Of a stretch of 64,000 nucleotides of DNA, positions 23,603 to 36,192 are shown piece by piece. The translations under genes were made by a program, and so were the position numbers. How positions within the stretch are numbered: the first letter of the stretch is position 1; every line of letters starts with the position of its first letter. Source of the stretch: Mallotus nudiflorus (lineage: Eukaryota > Streptophyta > Magnoliopsida > Malpighiales > Euphorbiaceae); NCBI GenBank assembly GCA_947683625.1, contig CANTUR010000664.1:62001-126000 (forward strand). Direction: 5' to 3'. The notes under the pieces are model-generated. The model did not search any database and was not told the origin of the DNA. It saw only the letters and a list, made by a program, of their open reading frames with translations.

Positions 23603-24780
23603 TCACAGAAAGTATTTTTTTTTCAATTTGTCAAGTTTGATGGGATTTTTGAAATCATTTCCTTTAAAGTTAGATAAAATGGTAGTGCCTTTAGAAAATA
23701 GCTTCTTCACTAAGTACAAACCTTCCCAATTCAACTTGAACTTCCTTCGAGGATCAATCATGATCGACCTAATCAGCTTCAAAACCAAATCACCCTCTTT
23801 GATCTTGCCTAGCTTAATCTTCTTATTATAAACCTGAGCTATTCTTTTTTGATACAACTGAGAGTGATACATGGCTCTCATTCTCTTTTCATTTAATAAT
23901 GTTAGCTATGCTAGCCAGCTCTCCACCCACTAATACTTTAGAATTTTAGACTCCAGGAGAACTCTTAAAGATTGGATCTCTATTGCCACTAGCAATACTG
24001 CCTCACATCCATACACTAAAGAATACCTCCAGTCGATGTTCTAGTAGTGGTTATGTATCCCCACAATGTGAACTATAGGTAATATTCCCAATCTTTATAA
24101 TTCTCTAGTGTTTTGCCAAAATCTTCTTTACGTTCTTATTGGTAGCTTCCACGGCACCATTTGCTTATAATTAGTACATAGATGACTTGTGATGCTTAAT
24201 TTTGTACTCTTTTAACAAAGCAGTTGTATTAGCTCTAAATTGAGCACCATTATCACTAATAACATTATGCGATAACCATACTAGCAGATTATGTTCTTCT
24301 CTATAAACCTCACCATCTATTTTGATTCGATTTCAACCCATTTGGAGAAGTAATCAATTGCCACTACTATATAGTGATGACTGTTTGATGCTTTTGGCCT
24401 TATTTCCCTAATAATATCAATTCCCTAAGCAGTAAACAACCATGGAGAAGTCAATCCTTAAGGTTCCATTAAAGGCAAATGACTAACATTGCCATATGTT
24501 TGGTAGTTATGACACTTCTTCATAAATCTCATAGTCAATTTCCATCGTTAGCCAAAATTAGCCTTGACACGCTATTTTCTTAGCCAAAACTATCCCATTC
24601 ATATTCAGACCACACACTCCTTCATAGATTGCTTCCATAAGCTTCTAAGCTTTTGAGCTTCAGCTTTGTCAACACATCTGAGATGTACCCTAGTTGGCAC
24701 TCTTTTATACAGCATTCCATTATGGCTGATGAATTGTTGAGACAACATTTTGAGAAACATTCTCTCTTTCTTGCAAGCAT
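23603..24780 (-). pseudogene. Tat B integrase
   Basis: The C-terminal domain is open (23,603-23,881): KRIAQVYNKKIKLGKIKEGD, DLVLK, PRRKFKLNWEGLYLVKKLFS and KLKKKYFL, the standard Tat integrase tail. The catalytic core (about 24,120-24,400) is in pieces, with a YFSKW-like and an NGAVEATNKN-like segment recognisable. The zinc-binding region is near 24,480. Many stops (TAG/TAA) interrupt it. Integrase inserts the cDNA and makes the 5-bp target duplications. Confidence 0.7.
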
Positions 24781-25089
24781 CTTTGGGTAATGTCTCATTT
24801 CTAAGTACTACTATAAATTATAAAACCATCATTTTTCCATATAGTCAACTGGCATCACCCTCATCTCTTCATAATAAGGGATTCAAGATTTTACAAGGAT
24901 AAAAGGTTTGACTACGGTTTATTTTCTCCCTTCCTATATCGAAGCTAAAGTAGTCAAAGCATTTGCCATTTAATTCTACTGTTATAGTAAATGTACAAAT
25001 TTGCACTGAGTAAAAGCTAACAAAAGAGTAGCAAAATAATCCGAGTACATTTTTAGCTTATCCTTCCTCACTTCCCACTGGTTAGAGAT

Positions 25090-25330
25090 CTATTTCACTA
25101 CTAATATAAAATCTTTGTGTATTATGATTTCTTCTGTCCCCATGCTTCTGAGTGCTTTCAGACCATAAATATAAGCTTCATACTTGGCTTGATTATTGGT
25201 AGCTTCGAATTATAATCTTTTTGCCATTAGGATCATTTCTCCCTCTAGTGAGATCAAAATTATGCTAATACCTGCTCCTTTACTATTAACATCTCCATCA
25301 AAGTACATTGTCCATGTCTGGATTTCCATT
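25090..25330 (-). pseudogene. Tat B second (archaeal-type) RNase H
   Basis: The minus strand encodes TWTMYFDGDVNSKGAG with the first catalytic Asp, then ATNNQAKYEAYIYGLKA, where the usual Glu of NNEAEYE is partly replaced, then the strand leading to HKDFILVV, which keeps an Asp. One TAA splits it. It has the same Tat-specific placement as in element C. Together the two copies confirm that the double RNase H is ancestral to this family here. Confidence 0.75.
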
Positions 25331-25429
25331 GCCCCTAGGTGCTCATAAAAATTCTAATGCCTATTCTTATTCATCTATCATCAGGTTTTAAGCTAGGAAG
25401 TCAGCTACGGCTCTTCTTTTTACCACTTT

Positions 25430-25904
25430 CTTTGCCACATAATCAATGTCAAACTCCATAAGCAAAACTAGTCATCTGGCTAATTTCCCTATCAATGATA
25501 GGGTCTGTTGCAAATATCTGAGAGGATTATGCTTAGAAACTACCTGAATTTAGTAACATTGAAAGTAGTGTCAGAGCTTCTTTATTGCCTAGATCATAGC
25601 CAAACGTGTCTTCTCTACCAAACTATAGTTGGCTTCATAAGGCATGAGCTTCTTACTCAAGTAATACGCTCAATCTTTCCTTCACCTTCTTGAGCGAGCA
25701 TGGCACCTATTACTTCCCTCTCGATTGCCAATTAGAGAATTAATTATTTACTCGGCCTTGGTGGTTGTAAAATTGAAGGATTCAATAAATAATTCTTAAT
25801 AGTCTCAAATCTTCACTGGCACTTGTCATCCCAGATAATTGGTTGATTTTTCTTTAGGAGTTGAAAATTGGCTAACAAATTATAGTTAGCTTGGTGATGA
25901 ACCT
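25430..25904 (-). pseudogene. Tat B first RNase H
   Basis: The remnant of the RT-proximal RNase H contains MLAQEGEG.., YYLSKKLMPYEANYSLVEK (about 25,600-25,680) and LAMI.AIKKL. Stops interrupt it. It joins RT at about 25,905 and the linker to the second RNase H at about 25,430. Confidence 0.65.
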
Positions 25905-26570
25905 ATTGATATACTGTAGTCACCTAATAAATACTTTAACTTCTTTATCAGTCTTTGGTGTAAGCATCTCTCTAATGGCTCTGACCTTATTTAGGTCTAC
26001 CTCAATCATTCTCTGAATAATGATGTGTCCTAGCAATTTTCTAGAAATCACCCCAAAAACATACTTCTTTGGGTTCAAAATGAGCTTGTACTTTTCAGCC
26101 TTGGCTAGGAACTTGTCTAAAGCCTCAAAATGCCCTTCTCTATTTAGAGATCTCACTATCATGTCATCCATGTATACTTTTATCTCTTTGTGGACCATGT
26201 CATGCAATAGGGTAGTAGCCTCCTCTAATAAGTAGCTCTCACATTCTTTAATCCAAATGGCATGACTGAATAGCAATACACACCCTATTTAGTTATAAAT
26301 GAGGTTTTCAGTTTATCAATCACTGCCATTATAATCTAGTTATACCTTGAGAAGCCATCCATAAAGAAGTACAAGGCACAAGAAGCTGCATTATCGACTA
26401 GAGTGTCAATATGTGGCAAGAGAAAGTCATCTTTTAGACAGGCTTTGTTCAAATCCTTGTAGTCCATGCACATCCTGAATCTTCTATCTTTTTTTGGAAC
26501 TGGCACGATGTTTGCTAACCAATAAGTGTCATAGACTACTTTTAGGAATTTCACCTTCAGCTATTTCTCA
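25905..26570 (-). pseudogene. Tat B reverse transcriptase
   Basis: Two frames cover most of the domain. Positions 26,336-26,554 hold VPVPKKDRRFRMCMDYKDLN and FMDGFSRYN. Positions 25,920-26,276 hold HKEIKVYMDDMIVRS with the YMDD catalytic box, then GHFEALDKFL and LILNPKKYVFGVISRKLLG. The catalytic Asp pair is intact, but the frames are separated by stops at 26,277-26,335. The Tat-type DMxHKE.EVY.DDM context matches element C. Confidence 0.85.
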
Positions 26571-26893
26571 ACTTCTTTGATTAAAAGAGCTCATTCTGGT
26601 CTTAATCTTCTCTTTTCTATTTTATGGGTGCAATGTGAGGATATGTGGGAATCGTGTTATGTGCAATCTCTCTGTCAATCCCAAACATATCCTTATAACC
26701 CCAAGCGAATACTTTCTATCTTCTCTTTATTGTTTCTTTTATTTTTTCACTCTCATCAGGAGTTATATCATATGTAAGAAGTATATTCTTAGGATTATCA
26801 CATGTGCCTAAGTTAAATGATTCAGTTTGCACTGAATTAATGTTAAACATATGCATGAAATGATCATTACACATTGAATAACGATTAGGAAAA
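26571..26893 (-). pseudogene. Tat B linker fragment left of the copia insertion
   Basis: This is the pre-RT linker on the minus strand, including the TPDESEKIKETI-like segment near 26,710-26,770 and SFNLGTCDNPKNI-like text. It corresponds to element C 10,560-10,790. It ends at 26,893, where the copia LTR begins, and continues at 52,788 on the other side of the insertion. Confidence 0.65.
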
Positions 26894-27834
26894 TGTTGAC
26901 CTTAACAAGTTAGCAATCTTGATTTTGATATTAATAAAATTAATTTTGAGTAACGAATGTGTTTACTTCAAGTGTGTATAAGTTAGGAATAATTTAGAAG
27001 TCAAAATAATAATAAATTATTGAAGAAAAATGATTTTGGAAATTCATTGCAAGTGTTATCTTGATCGAACTCATCATAGGGACTAAATGGCATAAAAATT
27101 TACAATTTCTATCATAGTCCCAAGTGGGACCATAAGGAGCAAAAATGCATCAAAATGAAAAACCTATCCCGATTAAATGTCACAATCAGGACATTGCTTG
27201 AGACAGGGCAGTTGGTTTATGTTAGGAATAAAATTATTGCTTCTAACAGCTATAATTAGATTGCTCATGTATAAAAATGACCTCTAAAGATTGTTTTAAA
27301 ATAAAGAAACTTGCTCATTCATTTTATTCATTCAAGCATTCAATTAAGCTCTCTAAACTCTTCCAAAATTCATTCTTATTGTTGTAAAATTTTGTGAGAG
27401 TTCGTGATTGATTAGAATAGATATTATTCTTCTATTTTCTGGGATTAGAAAATGGGAAGTGAGATTCTATTCTAAATGAATTGCTTTAAGTGTTTAGCCA
27501 TCAAAACACTTTGGATTTTGATTTTAGTGTGATATTTAAAAACACTTGTAATTCGGCTTTTGAGTGAGCCTAGAAAACTCAAGTTGTAAAGTTGTAAGAG
27601 TGAGCCATAAAACTCTTGTGTAATCACAATCTTATGAATAAGATTATGAGTGATTAAAAATCCTAGCTTGGGGATAAGTTAGGTGGAGACGTAGGATTAT
27701 TGTTGAATTCGAACTCCTTACATCTTTGTGTTCTTCATTCTTCCTTCTCAATACTTCTTTTAATTCTTGTTCAAACCATTGAATTTCTCAATTTTACTCG
27801 ATAGTCCTATTCACCTCCCTCTAGGACTCTTTCA
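26894..27834 (+). repeat. 5' LTR of the copia element (941 bp)
   Basis: It starts TGTTGACCTTAACAAG and ends CTAGGACTCTTTCA. It matches the 3' LTR at 51,741-52,787 along its length but lacks about 140 bp present there (corresponding to roughly 52,045-52,190). Divergence is clearly visible by eye, so the insertion is not recent. Confidence 0.9.
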
Positions 27835-27836
27835 AT

Positions 27837-27846
27837 TGGTATCAGA
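27837..27846 (+). promoter_or_regulatory. Copia primer-binding site (initiator tRNA-Met)
   Basis: TGGTATCAGA starts two bases after the LTR end and matches the usual copia site TGGTATCAGAGC complementary to initiator tRNA-Met. Confidence 0.9.
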
Positions 27847-27884
27847 ACTTGAATTCTAGGAACTTCATTGCTAGAATGCAAGAT

Positions 27885-29818
27885 CATAGGGAGTGAATCT
27901 CAAAACATTTTTTCACTTAGACCATTCTTTGATGGTAGTGACTATCCTCATTGGAAGTTCAAGATGGAGTTATACCTTGATTGTGATTCTATCAAACTTT
28001 AGGACATTGTCCTAAGAGGTTAGGAACCACCTAAAACTATCATAAAGGGTGTGGTAACTACTCTTTCCAGAAACCAAAGGAGCATTGATCAAAAGGAAGA
28101 AAATCATAAAAATAAAAATGCTATAATTACTCTAGTATCCTCCATGACAAGAGAAGAAGGAGGCAAGCTTCAACATTGTATGTCAACCAAGAAAATGTAG
28201 GAGACCTTAGAAAATCACTATGAGGGAAATATACAAGTGAGAAGTAAGAAAGTTCAACTTCACATGTATGAATATGAACTCTTCAAGATGAAGCCTCAAG
28301 AATCAATCATGGAAATGACTAAATGACTCAATGCTCTTTTTATACCCCTTAGAAACTTGGTAAACATTTCACCAAGGAAGAGGTAAACAACAAGTTTCTA
28401 AGAATCCTACCTAAGGGGGATTAGGAATCTTGAGTTACTTCAATTAACGAAGCTTAAGACCTCTCCACTTTATTAACTGATGTGCTCATTGGTAAGCTCT
28501 TAACATATGAGCTCAACATTAAGCAAAGAGGTGAAGAGTAAAAAGAGAAAGAAGAAAAGAAAAAGAGCATATCTCAAAAAACTCTTAAAAAAGATAGTGA
28601 AAAGGAAAAGTTCAAAGATTCTAGTGATGAAGATGGTGACATTGCCATGCTTACTAGGAACTTCAAGAAGTTTTTAGGAAAGAAAACTTTTCAAGAACAA
28701 GAATTTCAAAGGAGATGCGAAAAATAAAACCAAAGAGGTTACTTACTATGAATGCAAGAAACCGAGATACATTAGAAGTGAGTACCTCCAAACTCAAATT
28801 CAAGAACAAGGGAGAAAAAGATGAAAAAAAAAGCATTCAAAGCTACTTTGGATGATCCCTTCGAATCCAAAAAAGAAGAGGAATAATAAGAAGTTGGGAA
28901 TCTTTGCTTCATAGCTCTTGAAAATGAAAATAAGGTACCATATACTTCTTATTCTTCCTTTGATAATTTTGATGATTATTGTGATAATGATGAGAGCTCT
29001 ATTGTGAGTAAATTATTATTTAAATGCAAAAGTTTATTATCTAAGAAGAAACATTAAGAGCATGAGTTAGGAAGCTTAACCAAAGAATTTAAAAATTTTA
29101 AAAATAATTTTGCTAAACTTGTTAAATCAAACAAAAAACTTGTTAGTGATGCAAAATCTTCTAATTCTTTGGAAGATCAACTTAAGAAAGTAAATGATGA
29201 AAATCATAAGCTTTCCAAGGAGATATTAGAATTAACTAATTCTATTGCTAAATTTAAGAGAGGAAAAGAAACTTTAGATAGTCTTCTTGACTCTCAAAAA
29301 TTTTATGGAGATACTTATGGAATTGGATATAAGAATGGTATGTCTTCATCATCTTTATCACATATTAATTTCATAAAAGCCTCACATGATTCCACTCCTT
29401 TGACCTCCAAACCAAATGAAATTCAAGCTTTCAAAGCCAAAAGATCTCATGTGCTGAATAATAAGGGAAAGTCTTATACTTTATCAACATAAAAAGGTAA
29501 GGCTCAAACCATAGAACCTCAACTCAAGCATGCATATATATACACTAGACATAATGCACATAAATTTGTTGCATAAACTTATTAAAATATACATTGTCAT
29601 TATAAATGCATGTCTTACTCCATGACACAAAATTATAGGAGACACACACCACCACAATACAAAAAGCATGTTTCACACACTAGAAAAGCATTTAATCCCA
29701 AGAGAAATAAATTTAAAAATGTCATATGTTCATATTGCATGATTAAAGGACATACCAATAATGTGTGTTTTTATAGAAGACGACACATGAATTTACTTCC
29801 TTTAGATTTATTTTAAAA
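27885..29818 (+). pseudogene. Copia gag
   Basis: The capsid region (27,885-28,480) shows RPFFDGSDYPHWKFKM near the start, then LENHYEGNIQVRSKKVQLHM and YELFKMKPQESIMEMTK, the UBN2-type copia gag pattern of SIRE elements. A charged coiled-coil region follows, open at 29,169-29,492 (LEDQLKKVNDENHKLSKEI, then AKFKRGKETLDSLLDSQK). A CCHC zinc knuckle, CSYCMIKGHTNNVC, sits at about 29,737-29,780. Numerous stops occur, many at former Gln, Trp or Arg codons. Confidence 0.85.
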
Positions 29819-29871
29819 CTAACCAACCTAGACAAAGAAAGGTTTGGGCTAGAAAGAACATTTAAATTATT

Positions 29872-29933
29872 TTATGTAAGTGAGCTTGAAATCCACAAGA
29901 AATTATGTAAGTGAGCTTGAAATCCACAAGAAC
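29872..29933 (+). repeat. 31-bp tandem duplication between copia gag and protease
   Basis: Two copies, 29,872-29,902 and 29,903-29,933, start TTATGTAAGTGAGCTTG and differ only at the last base. 31 is not a multiple of three, so this shifts frame just upstream of the protease active site. Confidence 0.9.
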
Positions 29934-31250
29934 AAAAAATAAAAGTATCTCGATAGTGGATGTTCAAGGAATATGACGGGAGACAAAAAGTAATTCAAGA
30001 AGCTTGATGTTAAGGTGGAGGACATGTTACATTTGGAGACAATGCAAAAGAAAAAATTATTGGCATTAGAGAAATAGGTAATTTTTTATCCTAGAAATTG
30101 CTTTATTAGTAGTCTTGATGAAGCTAAAGTAATTCTTAGTGGTGAAAGAGTAAATAATGTTTATTTATTGATTTAAATAAAATTGATAACAAAGACATAA
30201 AATGCTTAATGATTATTTCCCATGACACATGGACATGGCATAGAAGGTTAGGACATGAAAATTTTAAGCTTTTGAATGATCTTTATAAACATGAACTTAC
30301 GATTGGTTTACCTAAGCTTGAATTCATAAAGGATAAACCTTGTGATGTCCAAGTCTTAATTTAAGCTAAAAAAAAATGTAGTGTCCACCTTTAGGCCACT
30401 TAAACTTATACATATTGATTTATTTGGACCAACTAGAGTTGTTAGTTTTAGTGGAATGCACTATGCATATATATTGGTTGATGATTACTCTAGATTTACT
30501 TGGGTATGTTTTCTTACGCATAAGAATGATGCATTTAAAGCTTTTGAAAAAATTATGAAAAGAGTTCAAAAAGAAAAAAGGTTTTTATATTTCTTCTATT
30601 AGAAGTGATCACGGAACTGAATTTGAAAATGAATTCTTCAAAACCCTTTGTAATGAAAATGGTATATCACATACATTTTCATCTCCTAGAACTCCTCAAT
30701 AAAATGGGGCAGTTGAAAGGAAAAATAGAACTCTTATGAAAATGGCTAAAATAATGCTTTATATGTAGAAGCCATTAACACATCTTGTCATATTTTAAAC
30801 CAAGTTTCAAAAGACCAATTTTAAATAAAACATCTTATGAGCTATAGAATAATAGAAAATCCAAAATCTCATATCTAAGATTATTTTGATGCAAGTGCTT
30901 TATATTAAACACCAAGGATAATCTTGGAAAATTTAATTCTAAAGCCGATGAAGGAATTTTCCTAAGCTATTTTATTTCTAGTAAAGCATATAGAGTCTTT
31001 AATAAGAGAACTCTAATAGTTAAAGAGTCAATGCATGCTGTATTTGATGAATCAAACTCTCTTGATCCTAGAAAGGATATTTGCAGTGTTGATGATCTTG
31101 TAAGTGACAATGAGATTATGGATGCACAAGAAGAAAATGCTAGTAAGCCTTTGGAACTTGAAGGTCCAATTAAGGAGGATAATAGGGAGATATCTTAACC
31201 TACCTTGAAGGATGAACTTCCAAAGGATTAGCAATACAAGAAAGCTCATC
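29934..31250 (+). pseudogene. Copia protease and integrase
   Basis: The protease active site LDSGCSRNMTGDK lies at about 29,951-29,989 with the catalytic DSG intact. The integrase zinc region (30,220-30,380: HTWHRRLGH-like and GK-rich text) is eroded. The core is open at 30,381-30,602: PLKLIHIDLFGPTRV, YILVDDYSRFTWVCFL, then, in another frame, SDHGTEFEN and a TPQ.NGAVERKNRTL segment (about 30,685-30,735). The DDE residues are still spelled, though in different frames. The downstream part to 31,250 carries the usual copia linker in fragments. Confidence 0.8.
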
Positions 31251-32868
31251 CTTAATACCTCATCATAGGTGACACTATAAAAGGGGTAACTACTATATCT
31301 AAACTTAAGTATATTCTTAATCTAGCCTTCATTTCTAAAATTAAACTAAAAAATGTTGATGATGCTTTATGTGATAAATTTTGGTTCCTTGTTATGTAAG
31401 AAGAGTTAAATCAATTTGAGAGAAACAAGGTTTAGACATTGGTTCCTAGACCTAAACACAATCTTATTATAGGCACCAAATGGGTGTTTAGAAATAAGAT
31501 GAATGAACAAGGTGTCATAACTAGGAATAAAGCTTGACTAGTAGCTAAAGGTTATAATCAAGAGGAAGGCATTGATTATAATGAAACCTTTGCCCCCGTT
31601 GCAAGGTTAGAAGCTATTAGAATGTTACTTGCATTTGCATCATTCATGGATTTTAAAATTTATCAAATGGATGTTAAAAGTGCATTTTTAAATGATTTTA
31701 TTGAAGAGGAGGTATATGTTGACTAACCTCCGAGTTTTGAAAATTTTGATTCTTCAAATCATGTGTTTAAACTCTTAAAAGCATTATATGGATTGAAAGA
31801 TTGAGCTTAGTATAAAAGATTGAGCAACTTCTTACTAAAGAAAGGGTTCTCTAAAGGAAAAGTTAGTATAACTCTTTTCATAAAAAAATCCAAACATGAT
31901 TTGTTAATTGTGCAAATATATGTTAATGATATCATTTTCGGTGCTACTAACCATTGCTTGTATGAGGAATTCTCCAAATCGATGCAAGGAGAATTGAAAT
32001 GAGTACGATGGGAAAACTCAAATTCTTTCTAGGATTACAAATCGAGCAATGCAAAGATGGGATTTTCATTAATCAAACAAATATGTAAGACATTCTCAAG
32101 AAGTTTAGGATGGATGGAACTAAAACAAGCAAAACTCCAATGAGCACCACAACTAAATTAAACAAAGACGAGAATAGCAAACTAGTTGATGAAAAGTGAT
32201 TTAGAGGTATAATCGAATTCCTTCTTTATTTAACTACTAGTAAACCCGATATTATGTTTGCTACTTGCTTATGTGCTAGATTTCAATCAAGTCCTAGAGA
32301 GTCTCATTAGAATGCTATTAAAAGAATTTTCAAATATCTTTATGGTACAATGCATTTAAGACTTTGGAATCCTAGCAGTTCTTCCCTTGACTTAATTAGT
32401 TACTCAGATGCAAACTTTGTCGGTAGCCTACTAGATAGAAAGAGCACTTTTGAAACTTGTCAATTTTTAGGACAATGTTTAATTTCTTGGTTTAGTAAGA
32501 AATAAGTTTCAGTTGCCTTGTCTACTGCAGAAGTTGAATAAATTACAGCAAATCTTTATTGTTCACAAATCTTATGGCAAAAACAACAATTGATGGACTA
32601 TGGTATAAAAATTGATCACATTCCTATCAAATGTGACAATACAAATGCTATTAACCTTAGCAAGAATCTCATTCAACATTCTAGAAATAAACATATTAAC
32701 ATTAAACATCATTTCTTGCATGATCATGTTCAAATTGGTGATATCACACTTGATTTTGTTGATACAAATAATCAACTTGCTGATATCTTTATAAAACCTC
32801 TCAATGAAAAGAGATTGAACTTCATTAAACATGAATTTGGCATGATCGATGGTTCTAGTTTATCTTGA
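31251..32868 (+). pseudogene. Copia reverse transcriptase and RNase H
   Basis: RT starts near 31,430: KWVFRNKMNEQG, YNQEEGIDYNETFAPVARLE, YQMDVKSAFLN, then KALYGLKD. The catalytic box reads YVNDIIFGATN (31,919-31,951), an Asp-to-Asn change in YVDD. The downstream part is in three frames. The RNase H end is open at 32,590-32,868 with CDNTNAINLSKN, HSRNKHINIKHHFLHD and NQLADIFIKPL, the standard SIRE pol C-terminus, and it stops at 32,866-32,868. Confidence 0.85.
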
Positions 32869-33547
32869 TTTTGATAGAACCTTAAGTTTATTTTCTATTT
32901 ATTTTTAGTTTATGCTACATGCTTATTTATTTTTTTATTTCTCCTATTTTGCAAAATAAACAAATAATTTATAAAATTTCCATTAAATTAATAATTTATT
33001 ACCAAAATATATCCTTCCTAAAAATGAGTCTATTTTATTCACTCATTTATTTCCTTCAAACTTAGTCAATTTAGTCCAATTTATGGAAATTAATTTTGCA
33101 AGGACTTATTTGTAAGGAAATCTTGACTTAACTGATCAATTTTCTCTAACTTTTGTGGAAGGGACCCTAGTCCTACTCGGGATCGGATCATGTCCTAATC
33201 AGGTCATGATCTTTGATTTATGTGTTTTTATATAGAACTTATCCTGAACGGATGTCCTGATTGAGAGATCGCTTAGGACATCATGTCCCAATTAGGATAG
33301 GAGCATGTCCCGACCTAGACATGGCTCCTAACAGGATAAGGAATTCAAAATTTTTATACCTTTTTTACTCTCCAATCAAAAACTGGAATGAATTTTTAGG
33401 TTTCTATTCAATTCAAATTCAAATTCTATACTATTTCCAACCCTAATCTCATACCTATGAATACCACTCTATTCACAATTGATTTTTCATCTTAAAATAA
33501 ATCCTTTCTCTTTACATATTTCTTCATTTATTTTCTTCATTTAGTTC
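32869..33547 (+). other. Copia spacer between pol and env-like ORF
   Basis: No domain is visible. Positions 33,140-33,330 contain five or six degenerate copies of a near-palindromic ATGTCCCGATCGGGACAT-like motif, also present in the copia LTRs. The sequence ends at 33,547, where the Tekay-type LTR starts, and resumes at 47,474. The start codon of the env-like ORF should lie near this junction but I could not fix it. Confidence 0.5.
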
Positions 33548-34014
33548 GGTCACGACCCAAACTAAAATTCATGACCGGTGCTAGGGAATGGAAATTCTTT
33601 CGAATCCAAAACTTGTAACAAGCCTAAGAAAATAAAATCATGCAATAAATAAATAAAAAGTATGATAGAATTAAAATTTTTTGAATCAATATATAAAATA
33701 AATACTCCAAATCCTATCATAAATAAATATATTCATACAATATTCAAATACAACTCTTTGAGTATTTAATATCAAAATAAAATAATACTCTTTTGATATA
33801 GTAACACTACTACTGCAGTCTCTAGAATACAATTCAGAGTTCAAATTATACATTTACATAAAATTGCCGAGATGGAAGAACGCCAGCGAAGAACTCTACT
33901 ACTAAGGTCTAACGATATAGGATCTCTTAAAAAAAATAATTGAGGGGGGTCAGACCTCACTGAGTGAATTATTATACTAAATATATACATGCAATTTAAA
34001 CCATACCCAGTCAA

Positions 34015-34072
<58 letters not shown>

Positions 34073-36192
34073 ATATATACACGCATTTCACACAAGTATC
34101 AAACTCTGCTTTTTTAAATATAATAATGCAAAAGTCATTTATTTTAATACATGAAGGATCAAATGGAACCCTATTAATCGCAACCTCAATCAACCGTATC
34201 ATCACTCTAGCCATATAGGCTCACTTAAATCCAAATAGATTACTTATTCCATTCTGGACAGTAGACTGGCCCCAAGACACTTGGTCAACCGAGCTCCAGC
34301 AATCACACTCTTAATCACATCACATCTTAATTAAATCATAATCACTATAATTAATTCCTCACTCATACCTAAATCTATCGCACTAGTACATACACGATCC
34401 TAGTGTTGCCCATTAGGAAGCACATTCTATTGATATCCTTCATTTATAATAAATCATTCATACGGAAAATAAACAATGTAGAATAACATTCATAATAGTA
34501 AAATAAACTATATATATATATACTAAAAATATACCTAAAATAAATCAAGTATATTTCGGGTATATATATGTCAAATAAAATATGAAATATACTAAAGATA
34601 AACCATTAATATAATTTAAAACAATTTAAGTGTGTTTCAATAGTATAACATGCATTTACTTAAAAAAATATACCTAAATGTACCAAACATATACCCTAAA
34701 TACACAAATCATTTAATAAAACCATTATGCATAAATATTTATTTAAAATATGTATATGTACTAAAACATGCATTTAGGTTTGACAAATATCCAAAAATAG
34801 ACCAAAGATAACTTAATTATCTAGCATGCATATATCAAAAATAAACCCTAAATATCTACTAACATGTTAGGTTTAAATCAATAATAAAACATGCATTTAT
34901 TTGGAAATATATCAAAGATATACCAAAAATATACTTAAAAACGATTTAAGTACAAATCAATAATATGGCATGCAATTATTTAGGAATAAACCAAAAATAT
35001 ACCTAAAGTATACTAATCATTTAAATAAACAATTAAGAATGAATATACATTTAAAACATGTATATATACTAAAATATACTAAACATAACCCTAATCATAT
35101 TATAAATTAAATTACTTTTAAAAACATATAATGAATTTGAAAGAAAAATCCTAAGTCATGCATTTTAAATGCAATACACATATATATAGTATAATAACTC
35201 ATAAGTGTGCGCTCCTCGAGACAGACTCAGCTGGCCTAGTCCATTAGGCCTCGGTCTCAGCGCAGCTAAAAAAATAAAATAATAACAACCATTAGAATAA
35301 ACTTCTAACTCTATGCTTCTAGGATTACTATAGACAGACTCAATCAAAAATTCATAATTAAACTAGAACCGGTTGTCACATTTTACGAGAAATCTACCAA
35401 AATTTCGACAGAGTCTCCTCAATAAAATGGACATCTCCCTACAAAAGTAGGGCCGATACTGCATAGAAAACAAACCTCTAAAATTTCAAAGCACAACACC
35501 TCAGGTTGGGACCTTAAACTCCACAAATCCCCAATCGAGATTCATAATATAAAAACAAACAATATTAAACAGTAAAATAATAAAATCATCAAAACCCTAT
35601 AAAAATATTTAAAAACCTTTATTTTCCAACTAAAACATAAAAATCAATTTTAAATAATATTTTATAATAAAATTCATAAACGGGATAAAATCTCCATTTT
35701 ACAATTAAATTAACATAAATAGCAAATAACATTTAAAATCACAATTTATCATCACAAAAATAATAAAACACACATTTAATCTCAAAATATTATATAATAT
35801 TAATAAAAATTAAATTTTACAATTATTCAACATAACATAATAAAATTCAAAATTTAATTATATTATAAAATTAGTTTAAAACCCATTTTATTTCCAAAAT
35901 AATATATAATATATTATTTGAAAATAATTTTTGAAAAAATTAGTATTAATTAGTTAAAAATAGTAATTAATTTGTAAAAATCATTTTAATACCTTAAATA
36001 ATTATAAAATCAACTAAAATATAATAATTAACTATAATTAACAAAAAATTACACATTTACCCCTATAATATCAAATATCCAATATACTTCAATGTACTAA
36101 TTAATTTCCTCAAAAATTATAGAAAATCATTAAAATTATTTAATCAACATATAATATACTAATATCAACCAAAACACTTATTTAACCAATAA
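33548..36192 (-). repeat. Minus-strand Tekay-type LTR, left part
   Basis: This is read on the minus strand as the 3' two-thirds of an LTR ending GGTCGTGACC at 33,548. It is closest by eye to the solo LTR at 15,504-19,238 (both share AATAAATAAATAAAAAGTA.. near the end). An (AT)24 microsatellite lies at 34,017-34,064. Its hairpin block (34,258-34,310) is a single chimeric unit, apparently a deletion between the two normal units. At 36,192 it meets the interior of the plus-strand LTR head to head. Its missing 5' part is at 46,714-47,473. Confidence 0.8.
34017..34064. repeat. (AT)24 microsatellite
   Basis: An uninterrupted AT dinucleotide run within the Tekay-type LTR, continuing imperfectly to 34,079. 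The frames through it that give long Tyr-Ile repeats are not genes. Confidence 0.95.

Noticed and set aside
33841..34214. Long Tyr-Ile repeat proteins
   Set aside because: These are translations of the (AT)24 microsatellite within an LTR.
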